64,000 nucleotides of DNA from Leptasterias polaris (GCA_037783415.1 JAZGTN010000188.1:1302001-1366000), one strand, 5' to 3'. Positions 35,701 to 43,736 are shown, numbered from the stretch's first letter. Notes: generated by a model not told the origin, from the letters alone. Numbers and translations: made by a program.

Positions 35701-38700
35701 CAAACCAGGAAGGAACCACCAAAGAAGGGCCACCAACGTCAAACGAAGCTGCCAGGAAGAAACGTCTTCAGCAGTGTATCCAGCCGGGGTGCAAGACACG
35801 AACAAACAAATTGAGACGACATGTCATAAGACATCATATCGCTCAACAGGGCTGGTGGTTTCTTTTCCCGCTTTCATCTTGCTGGGAGTGTCGACGACTG
35901 GAAATTGCAATACATACAGATCTCCATGGCCCGTTTAGCGACGACCACCAGAGTGGCGGGTTTTGCGAACCACATCTGTTCCAGATTGAAGTTAGTGTCG
36001 GCCAGTGAGCTCGTAAACTTCGTCGTCCGGCGTCGGTTGAGCGATGAAGTTTCGGCGTTCAGCCCCGATGTGATTCTTGTGGGACTGCCTCCCCTTCGGG
36101 AACGCAGCCTGCAGTTCCCCACTCGTCTCTCCTCGGTGCTGCACTGGAAGACACTTCAACGACTTCTGCTCCAAATCCCTCCCACTACAACACCATCCAT
36201 CTTAATACCCACCAGTCAATTCATCGACCCCACTGTCACGTCGACCGCCTACTCAAAAGGGCTCGTAGTAAAGAGACCACTTTAAGTAAGTTTCTCCAGA
36301 AGGAAAGCATCAACACTTTGGGGTTTTTGGGATGCATCGGGGTATTCTGCGACCAAGAGACCCATGACAACGAAGAATGGTGGGAGGAGATGGTCAACGA
36401 CGAGATGGTCTTTGCGGCAGTTGGGGCACACCCGAAGCAAACCCATAATCTCAACGAAGAATCATACAACACTATTCAACGGTTGTTGAACCATCACAAG
36501 GTGTTTGCTCTTGGAGAAATTGGCTTAGATTACTCCGGGAATTACCTCCAACATCAAACGAAACAGCAGGATGCCTTCAGACGATTACTGCAGTTCGGGG
36601 TGGATGCTGGCAAACCAATAATAATACATTGTCGGGACGCTGAAGACGACTGCGTTAGAATCACTAGTGAGGTCCTGGACGATACACCTTCACTGTTACA
36701 CAGGGAATTGGGATGGCGCACAAAGATGGTGTTCACACTTCCCAAATTTGTATATAGGGCTGACCTTAATTTTTTCTTTGTTGGGCACTGGCTCAAGGGA
36801 GGTTGCCGAGAACATCCCCCTCCATCGTCTAGTCCTTGAGACAGATGCACCCTATTTCCCACCCAGAAGTCAGGGAATTCCCTTTAGTAACCCCACAATG
36901 GCCAAACTGGTAACGATAGAAATATCCAAAATCAGAAAGCTTGCTGTAGAAGACATCCTCACTATACTGCCTTTGGAACACTAAGTCATTGTATTTAATC
37001 CGTTCATAGAATTTTATTTTTTGATATTGACCAAAATGTAATTTTGCAGTTTGTCGTTTGCATTTGCAGTTGAAAGAAAAGTTGACGTAAATGTTATCAG
37101 ATTATCAATTAATTTGCACGGTGTAGAAGTGGTCATGTGGAAAACTTGGTTCGGGGTATTTGTGCCTGAAATTGTATGGTCTTGGGGAAAGAAAGAAAAC
37201 AATTAGTTTTTATCTCGTATAGACAAAACTGCTCAGTCTAAAACATTTTCTTAAGTTGTTTTTTACTAAAATTTCTTATGAGCCAGTTGACATAATTAAG
37301 CATTATTTTAACTAAATAATTTGTGGGGTTTCAGTACAGTTACAGTCGTTTGACCAGTTCCGGATCACTTTTTGAATTCAAGATGTTTTTGTTGCATTCT
37401 CTTTAACATTTTAAATAAACAAAAGTCGATCAGTTTACCTACACATGTCATAACATTCACCAAGTATCCATTGGCAAAAAAAAGTAATACTTTTGAAGTG
37501 GCTTTGTGAAAAGTATCTTCACCCGTTTGACCAGTTCCGGATCGGTTGATTCTATTCCGAATCAGTAGCGCGCCGCTATTGCAAAATAATACTCCCAATC
37601 CCATTCATAAAACTGAAAATACATGCAACGTTATCGACGGCTGTTGGATGAAGTACATGTAGTTTTACATTCCTTGAAATATAAAAATGCACACTTCCAG
37701 TGCAACTTAAATGACAAACTTTCTACAACAGCCGTATGATTTTAACTAACTGAGTGCGCCACCATTTGACGCACCAACATATTGAGTGATCCGGAACTGG
37801 GCAAGGGTACGATGCCTCCCATCAAACGATTTTATCTCATAAAAAAACCAAAACATGTCTGCTCAGTATTTACGTGAAATATTTGTTACACATTCTAACC
37901 ATTTTACATAAATGTTATTCACCCTGGCGTTCAAATTTGAAAGGTGAGAAGTTTTAACATCGTTTTTCAACCAACATTTTTGGGCGTAAATAATTATCAT
38001 TATTGCCGAAAAACTTCAGAAAAATTACCATAATTTATTTGTCGATGATGTTGGTCACCTTATTTTGGGTTTGTTGGTTAATTGGATGTTATTCTTCACA
38101 TGTATCAACAGAAATTGGTAATGTGAGAAGTAATTTAATTATGTGATTGTTGCAAAGTTTAAGTGATCCGGAACTGGTCAAACGACTGTATACGAACCCG
38201 TAACAATTAATGGCGTAAAAACTTCAAAGCAGGTGGTTTTAATAGTTGAATTGAAAAGAAAAAGAAGTACCTTAAAACCCATAAACTTAGTTTGATGGGA
38301 AAGGGTAAATATTGTACCATGAATTTATTTATTGGTTGATTATCTGCATTAATCATTTATTGGCTCTGTTTTTCTTTTTCTCATTAAATCGTAAATACTC
38401 CCCAAACCAAAAAATATGATGGGGAGGAATGTAGTGTTGTGCCATAGAATAGTGAGTAACTTGTCTTATGTGTAATCATAGAGAAAGGACCACGGATTCT
38501 CTATGGTGTAATAAACCACTCAAGCGTGCCCGCGGCCTGCGGCCCTCCCCCGCTGCTGGCCACGCGGCAGTCTTGCTTACACCAACGTCTTTTGATGATC
38601 TCATCACTGACCCTGCTGTACTGTCCGGGTTGCAAGCGGCGCGAGGCTCACCACACTTCAGTATACCCTCTTGCTCTAAGCTCTTAACTAAGTAAAAACT

Positions 38701-38782
38701 AACTCATTAGTGATTATAATACTCACGTTACTTACAATTTAAGTTTGACGAGTTTTGCAACCTTATCAGAATCACCTGCCAT
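17773..38782 (-). CDS. Unrecognised gene, 8 coding exons, 375 aa, acidic C-terminal tail
   Basis: In transcript order the exons are 38782-38736, 31541-31463, 30634-30395, 30009-29932, 26908-26830, 20477-20434, 19425-19349 and 18256-17773 (stop TGA). All junctions are GT-AG and every phase joins. Residues 1-120 are basic and probably helical (MAGDSDKVAKLVKLKLEDYF; then LELSYLQAAEQQWKAKKKDA). A middle segment without low complexity follows (HRYRPHLTPGEYVDL, VSPHVNAILNTEYAWKSAED, REAARKYVQEKMEAKEKADK, DRTPLWLR). The last 160 residues are D/E/N/T/Q-rich with TTTDDN repeats. I do not recognise the family. No transmembrane segment or signal peptide is seen. Introns are large and element-rich: intron 1 (7.2 kb) holds the gypsy/TatD element, and intron 5 (6.4 kb) holds the CTTCCGG-dyad region. 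Exon 1 is inferred from an ATG plus a good donor whose phase fits exon 2. Confidence 0.82.
18575..18640 (-). repeat. tRNA-Ser-like relic
   Basis: The minus strand carries AAGTGGTTAAGAAATCTGC (A-box-like), a variable arm and GTGCGTTCGAATCCCAC (B-box with T-arm pairing). The 5' acceptor half is degenerate. It is more likely a pol-III-derived repeat than an active tRNA. It lies in intron 7 of the unrecognised gene. Confidence 0.4.
19529..19843. mobile_element. Near-perfect foldback MITE flanked by TTAA
   Basis: TTAA at 19529-19532 and 19840-19843 flank complementary arms that run almost to the centre. The left arm starts agagacactttgcctttgga, with 'gcctttggat(g/t)gggc' mirrored on the right. 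The centre is aaaatttggttccac-rich and also palindromic. TTAA target duplication suggests a piggyBac- or Kolobok-type transposase. It is non-coding, although one strand is open by chance. Confidence 0.78.
20647..21165. repeat. Family R2 element with inverted ends and an internal hairpin
   Basis: The left end agagaggtttgcagtaaca is mirrored at 21147-21165, and the inner 'ccatg'/'catgg' also pairs. The interior contains a perfect 7-bp hairpin (CGATCAG-loop-CTGATCG, 21059-21078) preceded by CTGAAGA and followed by AAAC, then a second hairpin 'ggttcttttcagaacc' (21102-21117). The terminal motif is shared with 6779-6902. Confidence 0.65.
22680..23806 (-). pseudogene. LINE fragment: endonuclease end, linker, start of reverse transcriptase
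   Basis: On the minus strand, frame-shifted blocks show the AP-endonuclease tail (LLLGDFNIDL, RPPSSS), the linker typical of LINE ORF2 (SRHTPWITPELKKLINEKHK, RSFWSFVRGRK) and the first RT motif (LPSNKSPGPDCILPNILNKI). The fragment then ends in a 27-bp tandem array at 22685-22926. Catalytic RT motifs are absent, and both ends are truncated. It belongs broadly to the CR1/L2/Jockey-like non-LTR group. Confidence 0.85.
22685..22926 (-). repeat. 27-bp in-frame minisatellite inside the LINE RT
   Basis: There are nine nearly identical 27-bp units (aataaaccaagaggatgagc plus aataaac), reading IAHPLGLLF nine times on the minus strand. The unit is the normal 'IAHPLGLLF' stretch after the KSPGPD motif, so an RT codon block has expanded in frame. 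Confidence 0.95.
24950..25978 (+). mobile_element. F2 element, partial copy 1b
   Basis: It restarts with the same phrase (ctgaaccttctcttgcagat) that follows the terminal hairpins of copy 1a at 21435. It repeats the 'acgtcatc...gtgtcacgtggcaagg' block and several CTTCCGG/CCGGAAG dyads (25511, 25639) and ends at agccgaacaccc (about 25967-25978). It is a second, internally deleted copy in tandem with 1a. Confidence 0.6.
25979..26829. other. Intron segment with nothing recognised
   Basis: This is AT-rich intron 5 sequence of the minus-strand gene. The one longer open frame (26476-26796) has no recognisable composition or motif. Confidence 0.5.
27040..28547. mobile_element. Pogo/Tc1-mariner-like TIR element, 1508 bp
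   Basis: It has perfect 25-bp inverted termini beginning ccgtattttcctgcggataa, flanked by TA on both sides (27038-27039 and 28548-28549), the target of the Tc1/mariner superfamily. Subterminal direct repeats 'caatcgtcagcaga' plus 'aagacgca' lie at about 27112 and 28450. The interior has no recognisable transposase; the open frames at 27108-27467 and 28061-28450 lack DDE or helix-turn-helix motifs. It is non-autonomous and lies in intron 4 of the unrecognised gene. Confidence 0.85.
28560..28906 (+). pseudogene. LINE 3' end fragment
   Basis: The frame reads GDRSFSNAGPLLWNKLPQNI followed by SSFKETLKTLLF, the well-known C-terminal tail of CR1/Jockey-type ORF2 proteins. It is followed by a short 3' UTR and a (tta)n tail at about 28889-28903. 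Everything upstream of the C-terminus is missing, which is typical 5' truncation. It abuts the pogo-like element. Confidence 0.8.
29391..29770. mobile_element. TTAA-flanked MITE, 380 bp
   Basis: TTAA at 29387-29390 and 29771-29774 flank ends agggaaggtatatgtttggt and the related complement (tatactttgcct). Several internal hairpins occur, such as 'gagaagcgttac' and 'gtaacgcttctc' near 29561-29588. It is non-coding. A partial relative lies at 10794. Confidence 0.72.
30085..30190 (-). repeat. tRNA-derived SINE, copy 1
   Basis: The minus strand reads a tRNA-like head ending in GGTTCATATCCCATTCTAGT. It then has the tail caattttctttgttcacccc, which closely matches the + strand copy at 41036-41120 (ggttcaaatcccgctctagt, then tttctttgttcaacccaaaa). 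The shared junction defines a SINE family. It lies in intron 3 of the unrecognised gene. Confidence 0.6.
31542..32603. other. Intron 1 segment with low-complexity DNA
   Basis: Runs of acatgtac occur around 31745-31785. A degenerate minisatellite of 'ttggaatagaa'-like 9-12 bp units lies at 32044-32180. A partial end of the GGGCTCAATTTCATAG MITE family lies at 32295. No gene was recognised. Confidence 0.5.
32604..32770. mobile_element. Short MITE with CAGGCCTGGAATT ends
   Basis: The termini caggcctggaatt and aattccaggcctg are perfect inverted repeats, flanked by the identical hexamer ATGAAC (32598-32603 and 32771-32776). The interior is built of 'ggccttgcccttt' phrases. A truncated relative starts at 52584. 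The short duplication leaves the superfamily open. Confidence 0.75.
33815..33920 (+). repeat. Dispersed repeat family R1, copy 3
   Basis: This block is related to 490-600 and 1605-1700, sharing 'gggtcatgcgcgcgattaat', 'taatgacaagttat', 'ttctttgcttcaa' and 'gagactttgatcaattta'. It stops at the MITE that begins at about 33936. Confidence 0.5.
33936..34188. mobile_element. Near-complete palindromic MITE, 253 bp
   Basis: The left arm contains gcctgttaatcctgagaaag then ggctgatctgccaag. The right arm contains cttggcagatcagcc then gattaacaggc. Complementarity extends to the centre, where gtgacgc-tacat-gcgtcac-type sequence (34051-34073) forms a terminal hairpin. It is non-coding. Confidence 0.75.
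34259..34291 (+). repeat. Foldback family F1 terminal fragment
   Basis: The phrase 'cgacacagtcgccccctgg' and the preceding 'aaagtcgccccc' are units of the terminal arrays of the 39386-41021 element. Only a few units remain here, just before the gypsy remnant begins. Confidence 0.6.
34350..35458 (+). pseudogene. Ty3/gypsy integrase remnant
   Basis: Retrotransposon integrase inserts cDNA into host DNA. Visible parts are the HHCC zinc-binding head (LCHDAKLAGHP ... SCKECNSYKK), the DDE core (VHLDVLGPF; then HTDQGSNF in a shifted frame; the HPSSNGQVERYN region with the catalytic-type glutamate), the 'PNRTTGLTPNQLMLGREV' block and a C-terminal tail resembling TKVPARLAD. Lesions seen are a TGA replacing the expected glycine in the zinc domain (34403-34405), a frameshift near 34735 and its return before 34860, a further shift near 35160-35170, and one near 35310. 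It cannot make a full protein. Confidence 0.88.
35567..35592 (+). promoter_or_regulatory. Candidate splice acceptor before the TatD ORF
   Basis: The sequence ttgatttttcag ends at 35582, ten bases before the ATG at 35593. A pyrimidine-rich tract plus AG here would allow the downstream ORF to be expressed from a spliced subgenomic RNA, as env genes of retroelements are. It is only a sequence match. Confidence 0.45.
35593..36984 (+). pseudogene. Zinc-finger/TatD-family nuclease ORF (TATDN2-like), frameshifted
   Basis: TatD proteins are metal-dependent hydrolases and 3'-5' DNases. The N-terminal part is acidic (MEEADFIPDYNEDGLLDPIY). It is followed by a C2H2-like unit (CIQPGC...LRRHVIRHH) and a CWEC motif. 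The TatD barrel then shows all its hallmarks: the HxH metal motif PHCHVDRLL, VGAHPKQ, the EIGLDYS glutamate, KPIIIHCRDAEDD, IHLHCYTG and LETDAPYFPP. The reading frame changes about four times, near 35680, 35990, 36229 (a C-run inside the metal-binding motif) and 36680. It is therefore a pseudogene, unless some shifts are sequence errors. It lies between integrase and the putative LTR on the same strand. Confidence 0.85.
37343..38188. mobile_element. Tc1/mariner-type MITE nested in the gypsy element
   Basis: A perfect 28-bp inverted repeat begins cagtcgtttgaccagttccg, flanked by TA on each side (37341-37342 and 38189-38190). Further copies of the terminal motif occur inside at about 37523-37543 (direct) and 37786-37800 (inverted). 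The interior has no coding capacity. It inserted into the non-coding region between the TatD ORF and the 3' LTR. Confidence 0.88.
38418..38706 (+). repeat. Polypurine tract and putative 3' LTR
   Basis: The purine tract gatggggaggaa (38418-38429) is followed directly by TGTAGTGTTGTG, the arrangement found at the 3' LTR of gypsy elements. An AATAAA (about 38505-38510) lies inside. A CA near 38706 could be the terminus. No partner LTR is present, so the extent rests on motif order only. Confidence 0.5.
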
Positions 38783-39385
38783 TCCGCTAAACCATGACCA
38801 GTTTAAACACAATAAGTTGTCGGCGCTGACGTCCGTTGCGTTGCCAACATACCACCCGGCACCCACCCCACCATGCTCGCACAATCGACTCTGTCCTACC
38901 CCCCGCCCCCCACCCCCCCGCACACTGTACACAGTGACTGCTGCTGGTATCATATCACTATCAGTATCAGTATCAGTACATGGCTGGTCAACCAGCCAGA
39001 CAATCCAGACACACACTGTCAGTGGTGTTCTGTTTCGCCTTAACCGCACTAGGAAAGAAATGCTTTTGATAAGCACATACAGCCTTTCTCGTGCTACTCA
39101 TAGTACACAGTATTTGTAAACCGAATGCTCGAAATTTAAAATTAGACCAAACTTGTCTGTGATGCGATGATGGAAACTACACGCACAAAAAAGGTACGAT
39201 TGTTTATAAATAGTTGTTGAATGTTTACTCTTTTCCACATTTTTCAAGGTGTTCTAACAATTAAGCATGATGTGAAAAAGAAGAGGGGCAAAAAGCTGTA
39301 AACAAAAACAAACTGACAAAGTTACAAATTGAAATTTAAATTTTTGTTGAACATGTTGAAATGATTGCCAGTCATCGACATCTCG
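38783..39385. promoter_or_regulatory. Probable promoter region of the unrecognised minus-strand gene
   Basis: Upstream of the inferred ATG (38780-38782) the DNA is locally GC-rich. At 38835-38848 it holds GTTGCGTTGCCAAC, which partly matches the RFX X-box (GT...AAC halves with mismatches in the centre). X-boxes mark ciliary genes, and the gene faces away from BBS5's 3' end. The match is imperfect and the promoter assignment is an inference. Confidence 0.35.
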
Positions 39386-39557
39386 CCCCCCGGCAAAGTC
39401 GCCCCTCACAAAGTCGCCCCCCAGCAAGCTCGCCCCCTCCAGGTACAAACTTGCCCCCTCACAATGTCGCCCCCCCTACAAAGTCGCCCCCCGCCAGAGT
39501 CTCCCCCCGACAAAGTCGCCCCCTAACAAAGTTGCTCCCCGACACAGTCGCCCCCTT

Positions 39558-39650
39558 AGTTGCGATAATCGTAACCCTCTCCACGAAGGTCGCTTGCGAC
39601 CTCAGGTCTCCGACCTTCGATATGAGGGTTACGACTATCGCAACTATCGC
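39558..39650. repeat. Palindrome nested in the left arm of F1
   Basis: Agttgcgataatcgtaaccctc is matched by its near-exact complement at the far end (gagggttacgactatcgcaact), with an inner inverted pair 'gaaggtcg' and 'cgaccttc'. The palindrome interrupts the CGCCCC repeat register, so it is likely a small MITE inserted into it. Confidence 0.75.
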
Positions 39651-40721
39651 CCCCTATGCATTTTTTTGCTATATTGTTGCAATGAATTGATTTTCTAAGG
39701 GGAAATTTTGTTGTTTTTAACTTGATTCAAGAAAGGGAATCCTTAAAGACTTTTTATACATTTTTGTTGAGGATAAATAACTTAATAACTATAACTAATT
39801 GAAAAACAACAAATTTTGACAAAAATTCTCCCGTTGTAACTCGGTATTTAATTTTAAAAAGAAATTCAAGAAACATTAATTTAATCCTTAAAGACTTTAT
39901 ACATTTTAAATAGGATAAATAACTTTATATTAGGCCTAGCCCTATAACTAATTGAAAAACAACAAATTTTTACATCAATTAAAATGTAATAAAAGCCATT
40001 GTACAAAATCAACAAAGCTTAACAGTTACTTAATAAACATAAAAGATTTCTCACAAAAATATACTGTATAGGCCTAGTAGTATAAAAAAAAACCTAAAGG
40101 ATAAAAAATCACAGATTATTGTCCATCAATAAATAAACGTAAAAACATATCTTACAGAAATATATTTACAGAAATATATTTCATAAGTTATGTATGTACT
40201 TTAAAAACTATCAAAAGATGAATAGAAAAATATACACTAGGAGACTTAATAAATAAATAAATCTTGCACTGTAAACTGCCAACCAAATGATAAAACGAGG
40301 AATAAAAAAAACTAAACGAAACAAAATCACTGATTAATGTCCATCAATAAATAAACGTAAAGACATATATTACAAAAACATATTTCATAAGTTATGTATG
40401 TACTTTAAAAACTATCAAAAGACAAATAGAAAAATATACAGGAGACTTAATAAATAAATTAATCTTGCACTGTAACTGTCAACCAAATGATAAAACGACG
40501 AATAAAAAAAACCTAAACGGGCAGCAGAGCCCATACCGAGATAGTTTTGTTATTTGTAAGATAAATCTTTTACTTTTTATTAGACAGTAAAATTCACACT
40601 ACATTTTTTGCACTGCAGTTGCCCTTGTTTTGTGAGTTAGTTAACTTATTTTGCACTCTTTTCTTAAGACGTTTTATAAAATCGCATCAAAGAGAATGGT
40701 CACTTGTAGATTAATTAAGGC

Positions 40722-40812
40722 CGTGTCCGAAACGGCGACTTCGGCTAGGGCTACAGCTACGGCTAGATCGCGCGCTGCGCTGATCTAGCTGTAGCCAAAG
40801 TCGCTGTTTCTC
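40722..40812. repeat. Palindromic MITE fragment next to the right arm of F1
   Basis: The segment 'acggcgacttcggctagggc' ... 'gctgtagccaaagtcgctgt' pairs around a cgcgcgctgcgc centre, preceded by ggccgtgtccgaa. It is a self-complementary non-coding insert. Confidence 0.7.
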
Positions 40813-41035
40813 AGAACTCTTCTTCACCTTGTAGTCATAACCAAGGGGGGCGACTGTGTCGGGGGGCGACTTTGTTGGGGGGCGACTTTGTTAGGGGCGA
40901 CTTTGTCGGGGGCGAGTCTGGCGGGGGGGGGCGACTTTGTAGGGGGCGACATTGTGAGGGGGCGACATTGTGAGGGGGCGAGTTTGTACCTGGAGGGGGC
41001 GAGCTTGCTGGGGGGTGACTACGTACGTAGAGTGC

Positions 41036-41125
41036 CGGCACGTTAATCTGTGGAGGTCATTGGTTCAAATCCCGCTCTAGTCTAGTGAATTTTTCTTTGT
41101 TCAACCCAAAATCATTTAAATTTAC
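41036..41125 (+). repeat. tRNA-derived SINE, copy 2
   Basis: A B-box phrase ggttcaaatcccgctctagt is followed by the tail tttttctttgttcaacccaa, the same head-tail junction as the minus-strand copy at 30085-30190. It is inserted at the edge of F1. Confidence 0.6.
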
Positions 41126-41763
41126 CCAGTCAGTTTCCTTTTGTGGTTTATTATTTGAAATTTAAGTTATGCATGAATTTGAAACTTGTCACTGTCGGTC
41201 ATGTCATTGTACTACTAGTACTAGTGTCAGTAGTCGTCACTGTCACTTTTAGACAGAAGCCTTGAGCCACTAAAACTTTTGGGTTGTAAAGAAACGAAGG
41301 TCGGACAGTCTCTTCCTACTCCTAGCTACTCTTTTAGAACTATATTATGAGTGATAGCGGATCAAACCTCGTCATAGTTCTACACTTCTAGGAGTAGTCT
41401 CCTCCTATTTCTTCACATTGTGGCGTTATATCAGGCACGGATCCGGGGGGGGGGGGGGCCAGGGGGCATATGCGCACCGGGTAATACCAAATTTTAAAAA
41501 GGAAGAAAAAATAATAAAAAATAAGAAAAAATAAAAAAAAATAAAAAAAAAAAAAATATAAATAGGGGAAGAGAAGCGAGAGGAAAGGTGAGAAGCAACA
41601 TTCTAGAATAGAAGTATTTGTAGTTTTTTCTTCTTATTTTAGTTTATTATTGTTTTTTTTATTCACTGCCTGTCAAAGTAGCCCACAGGCAGCCAATTGT
41701 AATAAGACAATATTACTAAAACAAAAACGCTTACCGCTGATGTACAGCGTAGATTCAGTTTAG

Positions 41764-42370
41764 TGTCTACAGGGAGGAGCATCACCGACAGACTCTACCC
41801 GGATTAAAATTTTCTAGGAGTCCCGTGTTGATGTTACAGGAAATTGTCCAGTAAAATTAGACGATTGATATGGATCAGAAGTGCTTAGAAAGTGTTTCTA
41901 TTCCTCTGTATTTAGGCATACGGAGGCTTGATTTTTCGACCCCAAAACTCCAAAAGCTCAGAGCTCCAGGGGGAAATCCCCACCAGTAGCTCTATGGCCA
42001 GCCCCTGGACCCCACCCCTTAAATTTGCTTCAGCCACAAATACAGAATCCTGGGTTTATTGTCTACAAGAGGGAGGAGCATCACTGGAAGACGGCAATAC
42101 AGACTCAAGAGATTTGTGGGATTCAAATTTGCTAGGAGTCCCGCGTTGATGTTACAGGAAATTTTCCAGTAAAAATTGATATGGATCAGAAGTGCTGAGA
42201 AAGTTTCTTTTCCTCTTTTTCGACCCCAATAGGTCAAAAGCAAAGAGCTCCAGGGGGCGAAGCCCCCTGGATCCCCAGCGGGGCTTTGCCCCTGGACCCC
42301 ACCAGGGGCCGTATGGCCGGCACCTGGACCCCACCCCTTAAATTTATTTGAGCCACAGAATCCTGGGTGC
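41764..42370 (+). repeat. Tandem duplication of a ~300-bp unit
   Basis: Two diverged direct copies, about 41764-42058 and 42060-42370, share gggaggagcatcac, ttctaggagtccc or tgctaggagtccc, 'gttgatgttacaggaaatt', 'gatatggatcagaagtgct', 'agagctccaggggg' and 'accccaccccttaaattt'. The second copy has extra C/G block repeats related to 100-240. It is non-coding. Confidence 0.8.
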
Positions 42371-42914
42371 ACCGTTGTGCCCCCCGGTTAAAAAAATCCT
42401 GTATCTGGACCTTGCTCTTTGCATAGAGCAAAGGCCATTGTGCCCACCTCGTTCCCAGTGGTGTACGATCTCGCCACGCCATGTTGTTTTCTTTCCCATA
42501 ATGCCTCGCTCGATCATAACCCCCTGGAAGTGTGACTTTGAAATATCCAAATATATTGGATATTTTAATTAGTCCTGTGGTTGATCCATTCTGTGTTGGA
42601 GATTACGCAGAGCGTGCTGTCAAAGGACGTACATGTACAAGTCATAGAGCAACTGGCCCCCTCCCATTCTTTTTCAATCTTGTGATACATTTAATTGTAT
42701 GCAGTTTAGGGTGACTATATAAAAACATGATTAAGTGCCTGACAAGTGCCTAAAAGCAATTGAAAGTTTTTAACAAGTGTGCACTGCACGCAGAGCAGTC
42801 ATACATGTACTTGGTAAGCCCATCAGTATTGATTTTCAGTGCTTCCCTACCAGGAGTTAGAGACATACGCGGAGCTATCGGACGATACAGCGCACTGCCC
42901 ATGGTAGCACACTA

Positions 42915-43281
42915 AGCCTGGGCGACTAGTGTCAAAGTCGCGACTATTGATTGCTTAGTCGAGTAGCGACTACCGTTTTTCAACTACTCGGTTAATCGCG
43001 CCGCCATGACTACTACAAAAATAGTTGCGACTACTTGCTTGGTGAACCAATTGTGTCGCTCACAACTATTCACAACAACATAATTTACTTACAAAACACA
43101 ATCAGACATCAGTGACACAATTCTTCAATCCTTTCAGCGTGAATTTTACTATATTGCGCCTGCAGTAAACAATATACCGCAATGCATCATGGGAATTAAA
43201 AATTAGTCATGGCTAGTGTCAAAGTCGCGACTATTTGAGGTACAACTAGTCGAGTAGTAAATTTCACTAGTCGCCCAGACT
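42915..43281. mobile_element. TA-flanked MITE, 367 bp
   Basis: The terminal inverted repeat ag(c/t)ctgggcgactagtg lies at both ends, with TA dinucleotides outside (42913-42914 and 43282-43283). Subterminal 'tcaaagtcgcgactat' phrases occur on both sides in direct orientation, and 'tagtcgagtag' phrases recur. It is non-coding and of Tc1/mariner-like target preference. Confidence 0.72.
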
Positions 43282-43326
43282 TACTGGACACATCAGCACC
43301 TCGTACGCTCTGCACCCACTAACTTG

Positions 43327-43390
43327 GCACATTGCAAACTCTGCACATTGCAAACTCTGCACATTGCAAACTCCGCACATTGCAAACTCG
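43327..43390 (+). repeat. 16-bp tandem repeat, four copies
   Basis: Four head-to-tail copies of gcacattgcaaactct (third-fourth with one substitution each). Confidence 0.9.
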
Positions 43391-43736
43391 GGGCAAAAAC
43401 TCGCACTCACTCGCCAGTGTCGGCACCATACGAACTCGGCACCAGCCTACCGTAATATTTTTCACTTAAGAACTCAAAACCAAGCAATCTCAGCTTCTGT
43501 TCTTTAAAGCACTGCAAGGATCAAGTGGTTTTAAAACAAAGTAAAAACATACATTATACGAGGGATGTTTCAATCCTTTCTCTTTGTTTATTATTCGTTT
43601 ATTTATTTATTTATTTATTTATGTCGGACCCTGTCGCATTGCAGTCGTCCTCTGTGTGCGTTGCGCCCGTGCACTCTTCAGCATGCGATTATCGCAGCGC
43701 GCAAATTGTTATTTTTATTTTACTTTCTTGTTCTTT

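Larger units (their letters stand above)
34320..38706 (+). mobile_element. 5'-truncated Ty3/gypsy element with TatD ORF in env position
   Basis: Reading left to right: integrase end of pol (34350-35458); splice-acceptor-like site (35581-35582); zinc-finger plus TatD ORF (35593-36984); non-coding stretch containing a nested TA-flanked MITE (37343-38188); purine-rich tract (38418-38429); and a putative 3' LTR (38430 to about 38706). Gag, protease, reverse transcriptase and the 5' LTR are missing. All parts are on the + strand, opposite to the host gene whose intron 1 contains the element. The right boundary is uncertain because there is no second LTR for comparison. Confidence 0.65.
39386..41021. 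mobile_element. Foldback element F1 with CGCCCC-repeat terminal arrays
   Basis: The left arm (39386-39560) is a chain of about 16-bp units of the type acaaagtcgcccccc. The right arm (about 40844-41020) is its complement in the same order, including the distinctive inner unit cctccaggtacaaac-t(c/t)g. The body is AT-rich and contains two direct copies of a roughly 215-bp segment (40110-40320 and 40325-40520). Two small palindromes are embedded (39558-39650 and 40727-40812). There are no ORFs of note. Relatives lie at 3496-4010 and 34259-34291. Confidence 0.82.

Noticed and set aside
38745..39119. 124-residue + strand frame opposite the first exon of the unrecognised gene
   Set aside because: It is proline/serine-rich by composition of C-rich DNA, has no motifs, and is antisense to the inferred exon 1 and promoter.
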